Of a DNA stretch of 64,000 nt, positions 13,401 to 23,295 are shown in pieces. The translations under genes were made by a program, and so were the position numbers. The stretch is from Escallonia rubra (lineage: Eukaryota > Streptophyta > Magnoliopsida > Escalloniales > Escalloniaceae). Numbering within the stretch: the first letter of the stretch is position 1; each line of letters opens with the position of its first letter. The DNA lies in NCBI GenBank assembly GCA_033065855.1, contig JAVXUO010000938.1, forward strand, positions 62,001 through 126,000, in the 5' to 3' direction. The notes beneath the pieces were generated by a model. It was not told the DNA's origin. It saw nothing but the letters and a program-made list of their open reading frames with translations, and did not search any database.

Positions 13401-13619
13401 GAAACATAAACCAGTCATTACAGTGAAGCGTATAAGCATAAGAAATCGACGCTGAGAAGCCAAATTCAGACACAAACCCGAATATGTTGTTCAGTCATCA
13501 TAGCAATATCAAGCACAGCACCTACTTTAGAAAAACTCGGTCAATGAAAAGATAAACACAAGAGGGCACACCGCAAATTGGGTTCTATATTGATCTCACA
13601 GATGTTCAGAGGAGCAGTT
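10401..13619. other. Downstream region of the small-protein gene, no gene recognised
   Basis: This 3.2 kb holds no protein family that I can recognise on either strand. The open frames present lack domains or plausible splice partners. It may include 3' untranslated sequence of the minus-strand gene that ends at 13620, but its extent cannot be seen. Confidence 0.4.
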
Positions 13620-13893
13620 TCACTGTTGATTCTCAGTGAGTTCATTTTTGTCGCTGTTTTCTTCCAAAGTTTTAAATTTCTGCTTGAAGGCGTCTTGCCT
13701 CTGTACCCACGTCATGTGCCCCTGCATTCAGAGCTCAAATCAGACGAGTGACTTATTTTGGGCCAATAGACCAACATGCGCGCGCGCGTGTGGAGATTAC
13801 CTGGAGAGCGGCGGCCCAAGCAATGAGGAAACAGGCGAACCAGAATTTCTTGTCATTGAGGAGCTTCTTGGGATCGAATTTCTTGGTTTCCAT
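13620..13893 (-). CDS. Small single-span membrane protein, 64 aa, two exons
   Basis: Exon 1 is 13801-13893 (31 codons, starting at the ATG at 13893). Exon 2 is 13620-13721 (33 codons plus TGA). The intron, 13722-13800, is 79 bp, starts GTAATC and ends TGCAG, and joins in phase 0. The protein starts METKKFDPKKLLNDKKFWF, has one hydrophobic segment at residues about 16-34 (including ACFLIAWAAALQ), and then a charged tail with WVQRQDAFKQKF. I recall a conserved, uncharacterised plant family of about this length with the same KKFDPKKLLND start and QRQDAFKQKF tail, but no function is known to me. The basic N-terminus and single span suggest a small membrane-anchored protein; the compartment is not clear. 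Clean splice sites and the family resemblance outweigh its small size. Confidence 0.8.
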
Positions 13894-14102
13894 TTTTCAG
13901 CCACCAAAACCCAGAAGAACCCTTTGAAACTGGAATTTGCAGTAACTTTGGAATTGATTTTGCATAGAACATGGGCAATTGGGCACACAAAATCTACACG
14001 GGGTGGGCTTGGATATTGTTGGCGTTATGCGGGCCGCTTTTTGAATCTTCCTGTTAACATCTCCGCTTACACCCATAGGACATTTTGGGGTTGGGTCCGA
14101 CC

Positions 14103-14450
14103 TTTTTTTTTTTTTTAAAAGTGGCAAGAATCCTATCATTGATATGAAAGTTAGCATGCGGATAATATCCCGTCTGATAGGTATTATAATAAAATAATCA
14201 AAAACAATAACAAAACAAGCAGATAAAACAAACTCCCAACTTAAAACAAACAAGCAGATAAAACAAACTACTACAAGATAATTATAACCTAGAACAAGAT
14301 AAAGACGAAATGAAAACAACCAATCAAAAAACACTAACTCACTTTCAGCCAGAATCCCAACTCCAGACACATGCCCCCACCACTGCCACCTATCCTCGAT
14401 TACATGCCTCCACTCCGGCACCGGAGAAGCCGCCTTTTCTGGCCATCTCT
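14103..14450 (-). mobile_element. Probable LINE 3'-end relic
   Basis: On the minus strand the segment ends in CACTTTT followed by a run of 14 A (poly-T on plus at about 14103-14116). Just upstream is a T- and W/F/L-rich open stretch ending in FHI/ISMIG-like codons, as often seen at the 3' end of plant L1 ORFs. No reverse-transcriptase motif remains, and no convincing target duplication was found. Confidence 0.4.
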
Positions 14451-14538
14451 TGCTACCGACCCTCGGAAGTCTTTCACAACCACTGACCGTTTTCTTTGAC
14501 CCAAACCTTTTTAGGGGAAGGGGGAATTGACTGGGGGG

Positions 14539-17460
14539 TAGAGATGTCGAAAGGGTCGGGCCGCCCGCAAGCCAGCCCTACCCGGCCTTAAAGTGTGAAC
14601 AGTGCGACCGCGGTCCATAAGGCCAAGGGCCAGGCCGAAGAATTGGGCAAAAAAGCACAGCCCTCCTCCTCCCCCTAAAAAAGCCTGGGCCTGGCCCTAA
14701 AAAAGGCCTGTTTTTTGGCCCGGCCTAAAAATCTGGGTTTGGCCCGAATCAGGCCTGACCCGAATTTTTGAACTTGAATTTCCTTCCAACCGCCAGATTT
14801 TTTTTAAATTTTCATTTTTACAACCACCCCACCACCCCAAAAACAGTTATATAATGACTAGTTTGGGTGATATTTTCGTCTAACAAGGTTCTAACAACTC
14901 TTTTATGTACTTTTACCCTTTTACCATCCCCAACAACTATAAACTAGTTTTTAAGAGTACTTTAGTCTTTTGTGAACTTTAGAAAATCTATAAATATACC
15001 CCTTCTTCTTCACATTTTTCACACTAATCTTCTCAGTCTCTCTTTTCTAAATTCTACAAACTTTTCTACCATTCTTATTTGTTACTAAGTACTAACCCTC
15101 TTCAATTTTCAATTATAAGTATTATTTAATTATTTACTACTTTTATTCATTTCCATTTAATTACTCTTATTATTGTTTTTTTCATTCTTGTCAAACAATT
15201 TTAGCATCAAATATTTCTCAACTATTTAGATCACGTAGCCACAAACGTCCAGCACCACCACCGCCGCCGCCACAAGCATCAGATTTTCAAGATCCGCCAC
15301 TAATGGGTATAAATACCAAGCCAATTGGCATAACCAAAACATTCCAGAATTTGAATATACACATTCACAAGATACCCAACATTTTAGTCAAAGACGTAGC
15401 TTGGTTGGCGACACTGCTACTCCGGGGCAGAATTTTATCCCGATGAGCAGTCATCATGATGAAGGAGCAAGCAATCATGCCTCTAGTCCGCCAAAAGCCC
15501 AAAAGGATGAATAAAAAGAAAGAAAAAAAAAGCTCGGTGTTGGAATCATTTTAAGGATATTATGGTTGATAATGTCCAAAAAGCCCAATGTAAGTATTGT
15601 GATAAATTATTTTCGGGTGGTAGAGATAATGGACATCTTAATAGGCATTACCCTTTGTGTGCATCTAATCAAAGTCATGTCGATTTTAGCCAAACACAAT
15701 TATCTTTCGACGGTAAGTTATTTATTTATAATCAGCGAGACCAAAGAGACGGTCTTACTGAATTTATTATTCACGATCAACAAGCTTTTAGTTTAGCTGA
15801 CAATGTTAAGCACTCTAGATATATGAATACTTACGTGTAACCTTTGTACAAAAAGGTTCATAAAAACACAACTAGGTCTGATACACTTAGACATTATAAT
15901 GTTGCTAAAACATGCTTGATTGATTATTTTGATAAATTTGATGGTAGAGTTAGTCTTATTTTCTGATGTCTGGAAATCTCCTTTTACTCTAGTTAGTTAT
16001 ACTTGTGTGATGGCCCATTGAATTGATTTTGATTGGACTATGAACAAGAGAATTATCGATTTTTAACTATTTTCCTATCCGCGTGATGCAGTTAACATTG
16101 CTAATATTATAATCAACACATGTAGCACATTTAAAATAAAGGACAAAATTAGGAGTATCAGTTTTGATAATGCTTCTAACAATATAGCTGTTGTTGAAGT
16201 CTTAAAGACGAGCCTTCGACCTGTACTTGATGGTAAATTATTTCATGTTCCATGTGTTTGCCATATAACTAATTTAATTGTTCAATATGGTTTAGCTGCT
16301 ACATGAGATATTCTTCACAAAATGAGGCATATGACAGCGTATATTAATAGTTCCGGTCGAGAGTACAACAATTTAAAGCTTTGTGTGTTCAATATAATTT
16401 GCCTCGTAGGAGACAACTTACAAATGTCGTGCATAGGTGAAACTCCACATATCATATGTTTTTACATGTTTTAATATACAAAGAAGTGTATACGTATTGC
16501 CTATTAAGTTTGTTCCCACAAGGCTTGAAAGCCACGCAGAATGGCAAATGGCTGTACAACTATCCGAATTTTTAGAGGTATTTTACACGTCTACCAATTT
16601 GTTATCTGGTATGTACTATCACACCTCTCCTATCGCTATAGTATAAATTCTAAAATTTGCTATAATGTTAACGAAGTGGAGATATATAGGACCATTTTAG
16701 AAAATATTAGAACGTATAGACATTAAATTTAATAAATATTCGGTAGAATTGCCTATTGTTTTTGTTGTTGCAACTTGCTTGGATCCTTGGTTAAAGTTGC
16801 AGGGCGCGATTGTCTCAATAGTAGAAATATCTAGACAAATGTGCTACATGGATGAGACCACAACTGATCTTACAAAGAAAGTGAGTACGCCATTTGAAGA
16901 TCTGTATAACCTATGTCAAAATTCTACTGACGTGCGCTGGCAAGCTACATTGTCGAGTGGTGAAATATATTATGGGTCATATTTTAAGGGCTTTGAACAT
17001 CTAGTGGCAAAAAAAACACCAGTGTATGACACTTCTAGTTCTGTAGGTTTGTCTACTTTTTCCTCTTTTAATGAAATTAGTTTATATGCAAATATTAATC
17101 ATTATTCTTCTTTACCAATGAAGAGCAGATCAATTTTAATTTGTTAACTTTTTGGAAACAAAATGAAAAAAATTATAAAACTTTATCCCGAATTGTCCAG
17201 AACGTACTAAAGTGCAAGCTTCCACGGTAGCTTCAGAGTCGGCATTTTCAGCGAGTGTGAGAGTATTGAATGACGGGAGGAGTGGTCTTAACCCTGAGTC
17301 ACTCGAGTTATATATATTGGGAGGATTATCTTGATACAAAATACCGTGAGCAAGATAAATCGGTTGATGATAGGAGGAGCAAGAGTTCGAGCGTCGAAGA
17401 TCTTCTAGATGATTATGTAATTTTCTTTTCTTTTCCTTTTCTCAAGTTTTTAGAATAAAT
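14539..17460 (+). mobile_element. Decayed hAT transposon, 3' end missing
   Basis: The left end, TAGAGATGTCGAAAGGGTCGGG, begins at 14539 and matches the terminal repeats of the intact hAT element at 46727-47824 in both the TAGAGATGTC start and the GGGCCG-rich subterminal zone. Inside are remains of a BED-finger transposase. No matching right-hand inverted repeat or copy of the left 8-bp flank was found after the dimerisation domain, so the 3' end seems lost. Confidence 0.7.
15530..17340 (+). pseudogene. hAT transposase (BED finger, RICESLEEPER-like), broken
   Basis: A BED zinc finger is visible at about 15535-15660: W.HF.DI, then CKYCDKLFSGG, then HLNRHYPLC. Further on, frames switch repeatedly but carry typical hAT phrases: FDGRVSL and SPFTL near 15950, ISFDNASNN near 16160, VPCVCHITNLIVQYGL near 16250. 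The C-terminal dimerisation domain is at 17210-17330, with VASESAFSASVRVLNDGRS and LNPESLELYI. Several in-frame stops and frameshifts separate these parts, so no functional transposase can be made. The family excises and reinserts DNA with 8-bp target duplications. Confidence 0.85.
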
Positions 17461-17517
17461 TATTTCTCAAAATATACTTTACATTTTTGCCTTGGATTAT
17501 GTTAGAAAAAAAATTAA

Positions 17518-17543
17518 GTGTGTGTGTGCGCGCGCGCGCGCAC
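17518..17543. repeat. Alternating (TG)n(CG)n tract
   Basis: About 26 bp of uninterrupted alternating purine-pyrimidine, first TG then CG units. This composition favours Z-DNA. It lies just beyond the hAT remains. Confidence 0.8.
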
Positions 17544-17779
17544 TTGCTTTTCCTTGGTTTCTTTTCCTTGGTTTTTTGTCGCAGAAAGTTGAGGGGTTCA
17601 AAGATGCATCCTTGGTTGGGTCAGAATAACCAACCCAATTGAATAAAAATGGATATAATTATCACCAACCCAAGAATTAACAAAATGGTTTGGTTTATAT
17701 GTTTGTTGAATTTGAAATTGAGTTGGTCTGGATTAAGTTGGCAAACTCATTCGTTATATTTATGATCTCAGTAAATATC

Positions 17780-19270
17780 CATTGAGTGGTTTCTAATGTC
17801 AACAACGACCATAATTGTGGAACCATAATGACCACCATGGTCGCCTGCTACCACGTCCAGCAACTACCATCACCCAAGCCCTATTCGGGGCCAAACACTA
17901 GCCATTACTGCCCGCTACAACCTCCGCCACCAGCAACTGTTGCCCGCCACCAACAACTCAGTTGTTGCCTACCACCTCCATTCTATACGGGCGTCAGAGA
18001 CGCTTTTGCCTTCTCTTTGCCAACATATCGCTGATAACCATCCACTACCATTGACTATTTGTTTCTTATTTTATTCATGAAAAGAACTTCTGCTTACCTT
18101 TTCCACCAACCTAACCAATTTATTTAGGTAGCATTTGACAGAGTTTTTGTTTTCAGTTTTAACAAACTGGGAAGAAAAAACATGTTTGGCAGACAGTTTT
18201 CGTTTTTTTTTTCTTTCAGTTTTGTAAATCAGTTTTTAAAATGGAGCTGTTTTTTATAACCCTAATTTGGAGTTTTCTGGTTTTAATTTTGAATTTTTTT
18301 TTTGAGATCCACCTTTCAGCCTTTATTAGAAGTAAAATCTGACAATATTTTTCCAACCCGTTTCCACCATTCAATAGCCTACTAACCCGTTTTTTTTCTT
18401 TCAGTTTTGTAAATCAGTTTTTAAAATGGAGCTGTTTTTTATAACCCTAATTTGGAGTTTTCTGTTTTTAATTTTGATTTTTTTTTAGATCCACCTTTCA
18501 GCCTTTATTAGAAGTAAAATCTGACAATATTTTTCCAACCCGTTTCCACCATTCAATAACCACCATTACACTGCAACACAACAGGTGGCCTATATCCACC
18601 ACCGTTGCCCTGCCACCACCACACAACATGGAAACCTCCATAACGATTTTCAGATCGCCATCCCCAACTATTTTCACATCATAATTTCTTAACTTGAACA
18701 AATTAACATAGCAGAAATTCAGTGATACCAATTGTCACCGCCAAACATACTATTCCCATCACCACAACTGTCGCCGCCCCCATCACCTTGACCACCATAC
18801 ACCACCACCACCACCGTCTTAACCATCAAGCACCACCACCACCACAACTGTTGCCGCCTCAACCACCATACACCATCACCCCCAAAAACATTTATCAACG
18901 TCGACGTCGTCTCCACCGCCGTCGATCTCCAGATTTGTAGTTTCGTTTTCATAAAATCTGGTTTGTGGTTCCATTTAACCCATTGTGGTAGTGCTTTTGC
19001 CTATCAGTCGTGATGGGTGGTCGTTCGTGGCTATGGGTGGTGGTGATACTAAGCCGTGGTGGTGTTTGGTTAGTGGTAATGGAGACTTCTTTGTCTACTG
19101 GGGGAAGACTGATGCTGAAAATTAAAGAAAAATGAATTTTCTCTTGAAACAAAAACTGGTGTACCAAACATTCACCTCTTTTAAGAAAAAGAAAAATGAA
19201 ACGAGTTTTTGGTTTTGTTTTTTAGAAAACCAAAACTAAAAACAAAAATGTTGTCAAACATACATTTAGT
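17780..19270. repeat. Composite CCACC-rich element with imperfect terminal inverted repeats
   Basis: The part from about 18127 to 19264 looks bounded by inverted repeats: GTAGCATTTGACA on the left, and GTATGTTTGACA as the reverse complement of the right, each followed by a T-rich 'tttttgtttt.agtttt'. A possible short ATTTAG duplication flanks it, but the fit is not exact. The interior holds CACCACC trinucleotide runs (18780-18860) and GTGGT runs (19015-19075), with no transposase. Such small non-autonomous elements are common in plants. Confidence 0.45.
18203..18573 (+). repeat. Tandem duplication, 185-bp unit, two copies
   Basis: CTTTCAGTTTTGTAAATCAG starts at 18213 and again at 18398. The following sequence through 'ccaacccgtttccaccattcaata' is nearly identical in the two copies, apart from one-base changes and T-run length. 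High identity implies a recent event. Confidence 0.9.
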
Positions 19271-20807
19271 TTTTCTCTGGGACTGGGTTGCGCCGGTAGC
19301 ACGTGTTCAATTGAGTTAGGTTAAAACTTAAGCCACCTAACCCAAGATACAACCTAACCTGATGTCAATTAACATCTTTTCCACCTTTATTTTCTCTCAT
19401 CAATATTCCTTTTGCTTTAACTTTATGTTTATCAATGTTGCAAGTTCCTCGTTAGATGGTTGGGTGAAGGGCCGGGATGGTGGGAATGGGGGGTGGGGGG
19501 GGGGGTGAATATATGGGGTATTAAGTCCAACCATCAACATCACGATTCTTCGTACGTGTAAGGAGAGCGCCAAATGATGATGACTCACGTGTAAGATGTG
19601 TGAGAGAATATATATATATGACTAGTAGACAATTAAAACTCAAGTGACAAAAGCATGTGTATATAACTTAGGCTCATAAAAGAGCATGCTAGGTTCAAGA
19701 CTTCAAGCAGCCTCGAGCCCAATGGTTCGAGGCTCGCAAATGCGTTATTATGGATGATGCCCTATTGGCAACGTGAGCTCAAGGCATGAGTAAGCCTTTC
19801 ACTGAACAATGACGTACTAAATGATATGGCATTCTGATTAATGCACTACTAATGAAGTCCTATTGCTGTTGAATCGAATACTGAACTGTGAAGTTCTTTA
19901 AAGGTATAACATGAGCTGAGCTCAAGGCATGAGTAAGCCTTTCATCAAATAATGATGTACTAAATAATATTGCATTATAAATGTCTTGTTGCTCTTGAAT
20001 GGAACTTTAACGACCTTTAATGTGACAATATGAGCTAAAAGGCCAAAGTAAACCTTTTGTAGGACGACAATGCTCTAAGTTAGATAAAGATTTCAAAAGC
20101 TCTCAAACAAGTATGATTAACATAGCCTTTGAAGCTATGTATATGTCTTCTTGAGTATGGGGATAACAGACTCGTAACTTTACGGGTCTTGAGGGAGTAC
20201 GGTTGGGAGGACTAAAAGTAAAAAATGTCAGGATTAATACACATTGACTAACTCTCAATAATCACCTCCGGAAAAAAGATTGTTCACTCAAAAAATAGTC
20301 AGACTCGGATAAGGAGGTAGCCTCGGTCACTTAGACAAACTTGGAGCAGATCAAACTAAGTTGTGCGGCAAATAGGACAACACAATGAACATGATGATGG
20401 CACTCAATCCGAAAAAAAATTATTACCCAGTGACCAATTCTAGAGCACACAACCTAATTCCAAAGATCTTTAAAGTTGTTATATATATATTTTTTTCCTG
20501 GAGTTCATACCCTTTCTAAGATTCATCTTAAGACATTTCTAACATGATCCATACACCCATTACCTTTATGCTCTTGATATTACTAGCTACTTACACCAAG
20601 GAAAATAAAGTGTTCAGTTATTTGAACCAAAGATTTAACCAATAGTATTTAGGGTTCGACGTAATCATAACCGTATTGAAGTTTGGGGGAAGGCCAACTA
20701 AGCGAGGGGAACGAGAAACACAGAACATTCACATTCTATTTAATTCATAATAAACCTCTCCTTGGGAGCTTATAAGCTCGTTATCAATGAAATTCAAGTA
20801 ACATTAA
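19271..20807. other. Intergenic, no gene seen
   Basis: Contains a G-rich run at 19488-19505 and the degenerate tandem repeat described separately. No protein domain was found. The text around 20150-20400 resembles non-coding retroelement sequence, but no diagnostic end was found. Confidence 0.4.
19771..20075 (+). repeat. Degenerate tandem repeat, about 143-bp period
   Basis: GAGCTCAAGGCATGAGTAAG followed by 'cctttca' occurs at 19775 and 19918, with a looser third version (GAGCTAAAAGGCCAAAGTAA) at 20032. Each is followed by related AATGA.GTACTAAAT.ATAT text in the first two copies. Confidence 0.7.
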
Positions 20808-21431
20808 GGCCCTGTTTGTTTCACAAAAAATGCTTCACGGAAAATGCTTTCCAGAAAATGCTTTCCGGAAAATAGCATTTCATGAAAACATTTTCATAAA
20901 TTTCATTTTTTGCTGTTTAGGTGGCGTGCAACGATACAAATATGTATACCAAAAAAAGATATGTTTTCCACTGTTTGGGCATTGTTGTGTGGTTGGGTGA
21001 GTGGGAGGGGTGTGTGTATGTGTGTATAGGTAGTGGGTGGGTGTGAGTATGGGTGTGGGTGTGGGTATGGGTGTGTGGTGTGTGTGGGTGAGGGGCGCGT
21101 GTGTTGGTGTATGTGTGTGTAAGGGGGTGACTAGGTGGGGGTGGCGGGTGTGTGTGTGTGGGCGGACGTTTGTGTGTTGGGTGTGTGTGGGTGGTGAGGT
21201 GTGTGTGTGTGTGCGGCGGGCGGGCGCGTGTGTTGGGGCACGTGTGTGTGACTGTGTGGGTGTGTGTTTAGTGGTCCAAAAAATGACTTAGTGATTTTTC
21301 GACATTTTGTTCTTCAAAATAAGTGTGATTAGAAATCATTTTCCATTGAAAAATCTTATGCATGCACCAAATATCGGAAAATGCGAAAAACCTTTTTTCC
21401 GAAAAACGATTTCCGTGAAACAAACAAGGCC
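20808..21431. mobile_element. Tourist-like (PIF/Harbinger) MITE
   Basis: Terminal inverted repeats are GGCCCTGTTTGTTTCAC on the left and GGCCTTGTTTGTTTCAC as the reverse complement of the right, with one mismatch in 17. A TAA target duplication lies at 20805-20807 and 21432-21434. TAA plus a GGCC-type end is diagnostic for Tourist/Harbinger elements. There is no coding capacity. The subterminal zones repeat AAAATG.TTTCC.GAAAA, and the centre is a GT-rich tract. Confidence 0.85.
20985..21272 (+). repeat. GT/GGGT-rich minisatellite with quadruplex-forming core
   Basis: Nearly C-free on this strand apart from a few GCG units, built of GTGTG and GGGTG words. At 21051-21071 four GGG runs are separated by TGT, TGT and TAT, a textbook intramolecular G-quadruplex arrangement. 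The tract fills the centre of the Tourist-like MITE. Confidence 0.8.
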
Positions 21432-21434
21432 TAA

Positions 21435-23295
21435 GTGGGCAAGCAAGCAAGCAGATAGCGAACTAACTAACAACTAAAAAGGAACAGTGACAAATATGCC
21501 CTTGATAATACATAAAGATATTAACCACCTTGCCCTCAAAGTAAGAACTAAATCCAAATTTTGAATGGATCGGGGTACTATGTTAAACTAAATCCAAATT
21601 TTGAATCCAATGGAAACCAAGACTGTGCTTGCACTTTTGAACTCTGTATAGTGGTGGGGATTAGCCACCACTAAGTAACAAAAATATCTAGAAAATTATT
21701 GTAGTTTTGTGGACGATATTGTGGGTTGGTTGGTTCATTAAGGAAAGGCTTGCAGGAGATGTAATTATGGAGACTTCACTAGGCATGGGGACTAATAAAG
21801 CTCGAATCTGACCGGATCACATTTATTAAATACCTGAAATATCAAGCTTGACTTCGATCAATAACGATACTTCATTAAATATATATGTGTGATCTGCAAG
21901 CACTTACGTAGCCCATCCTCAAGGAAAAAAGTTCTTGGTTGATGTAGCAAGTAAGACAGACACATGGAGCCTGAGGTATTGAAACTCTACATAAATTTGC
22001 AACATGTTTTTATTGAGATAGCCACACTATGAGCATCCTTGGCAAGTCTACCTAAATGAATGTGGCCAAAGTTAGGTTGCTCCTTGGAGTCAAGGGCTTA
22101 ACTCCATATCACTCACGAGAGATAATAGACACAAGGGCATTTAAAAGGTGTCTGCTCTGCTTGAAAGAATGTCTTGTGAAAGAAAGTCACATTGCAGGAC
22201 ATGCTCGGCAAACAATTCAATATAAGATCGTTAGTTCAAACGTTTTGTGTATTGCCCCACTTGTAAGAAAGGAATCTACCCAAAGGCAGGCGAAGCAACG
22301 AGAAGCGCTCACTTCGCGCCTTTGAATCAATATAAGTTCACGAAAGCTCAGCTCTTTTGGGCCTAATGGGAATGAGCAACGGCGAAGTGTTTCTTAAATT
22401 AAACTAATGTGTTTTAACCAAGCGAAGATTCTAGTCAAGAGACGTACTCATTTATGCATGGAACTTCTAAAATCGGTGAAAAGCTTGTTTACCCGCTGTT
22501 GAAATGGTGCGAAATTGTTGGAAATTTTTAAAATAACGAGGAAGATGGGTGACTAAAAAGAACCTTATCTTGAAAACCCTAAAACATAACCCCTTTCTAA
22601 CCACGCCTTTTCCACTTTATTACTTTATAGCCTGATTTTGATTGATTTTTAAACGTGAATTTTAGAACTTTTTCAAATAAGCTTTGAGTGGTTCTTAAAG
22701 CCGGTTGTAGGAAGATAACTACAACCTCTCACATTGCGACGGTTATTTGTCACTAAATATGAGTAGTGACGTTTTTGTTTACGCTTTCAGTAACAATTCT
22801 TAGCAGCACTTTGTTAGTGTCACTAAAAAGATATAGCAACAACCAATTGTCACTGTATGGAGCATTTCAGCCATATGCTTACAACCAATTAGCAGCGGAA
22901 ATGTATATATTTTTTTTCATGGGCACTAATAATGGGCAGCGCTTTGCACTGTTTTGCTTTGCTGGGATTTTTATCACACTTCTTGCGTCGCTATAAGGCA
23001 AGCATCCATAAAATCCTACCAAGTGCAATATTTCAAAAGAGGAGTACGAATCTCACGAGTGTATTTTTGGCCCGTGTTGACTTCTGTGATTGGCCATTGT
23101 GGAACCCTTCTATAGCAGAGCTTTGAAGAAACTGCAAAGTAATTAACTTGGGGAATGAATTTCTTGTCGCCAAGATCTCAGGTGCCTCAATACAACATGA
23201 ATATCCATTGAATCAATTATGGTCACTTTCAAATGCAGGAACAGACACAAGTGAAGATAAACACCCCTAACGAATGCCAAGGTTAAGATGCTAAT
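21435..23295. other. Intergenic downstream of the ALP1-like gene
   Basis: No gene seen. It contains the second member of the dispersed repeat family. The part nearest 23295 probably includes the 3' untranslated region of the minus-strand ALP1-like gene. Confidence 0.4.
22715..22865 (+). repeat. Dispersed repeat family, member 2
   Basis: Carries 'ggttgtaggaa', 'tgtcactaaata', 'ctttcagtaacaattcttagcagca', 'gtcactaaa' and 'caattgtcactgtatgg', in the same order as members 1 (7965) and 3 (58715), but more diverged. Confidence 0.5.

Noticed and set aside
21037-21291. An 84-codon Val/Gly/Cys-rich open frame
   Set aside because: Product of the GT-rich minisatellite inside the Tourist-like MITE.
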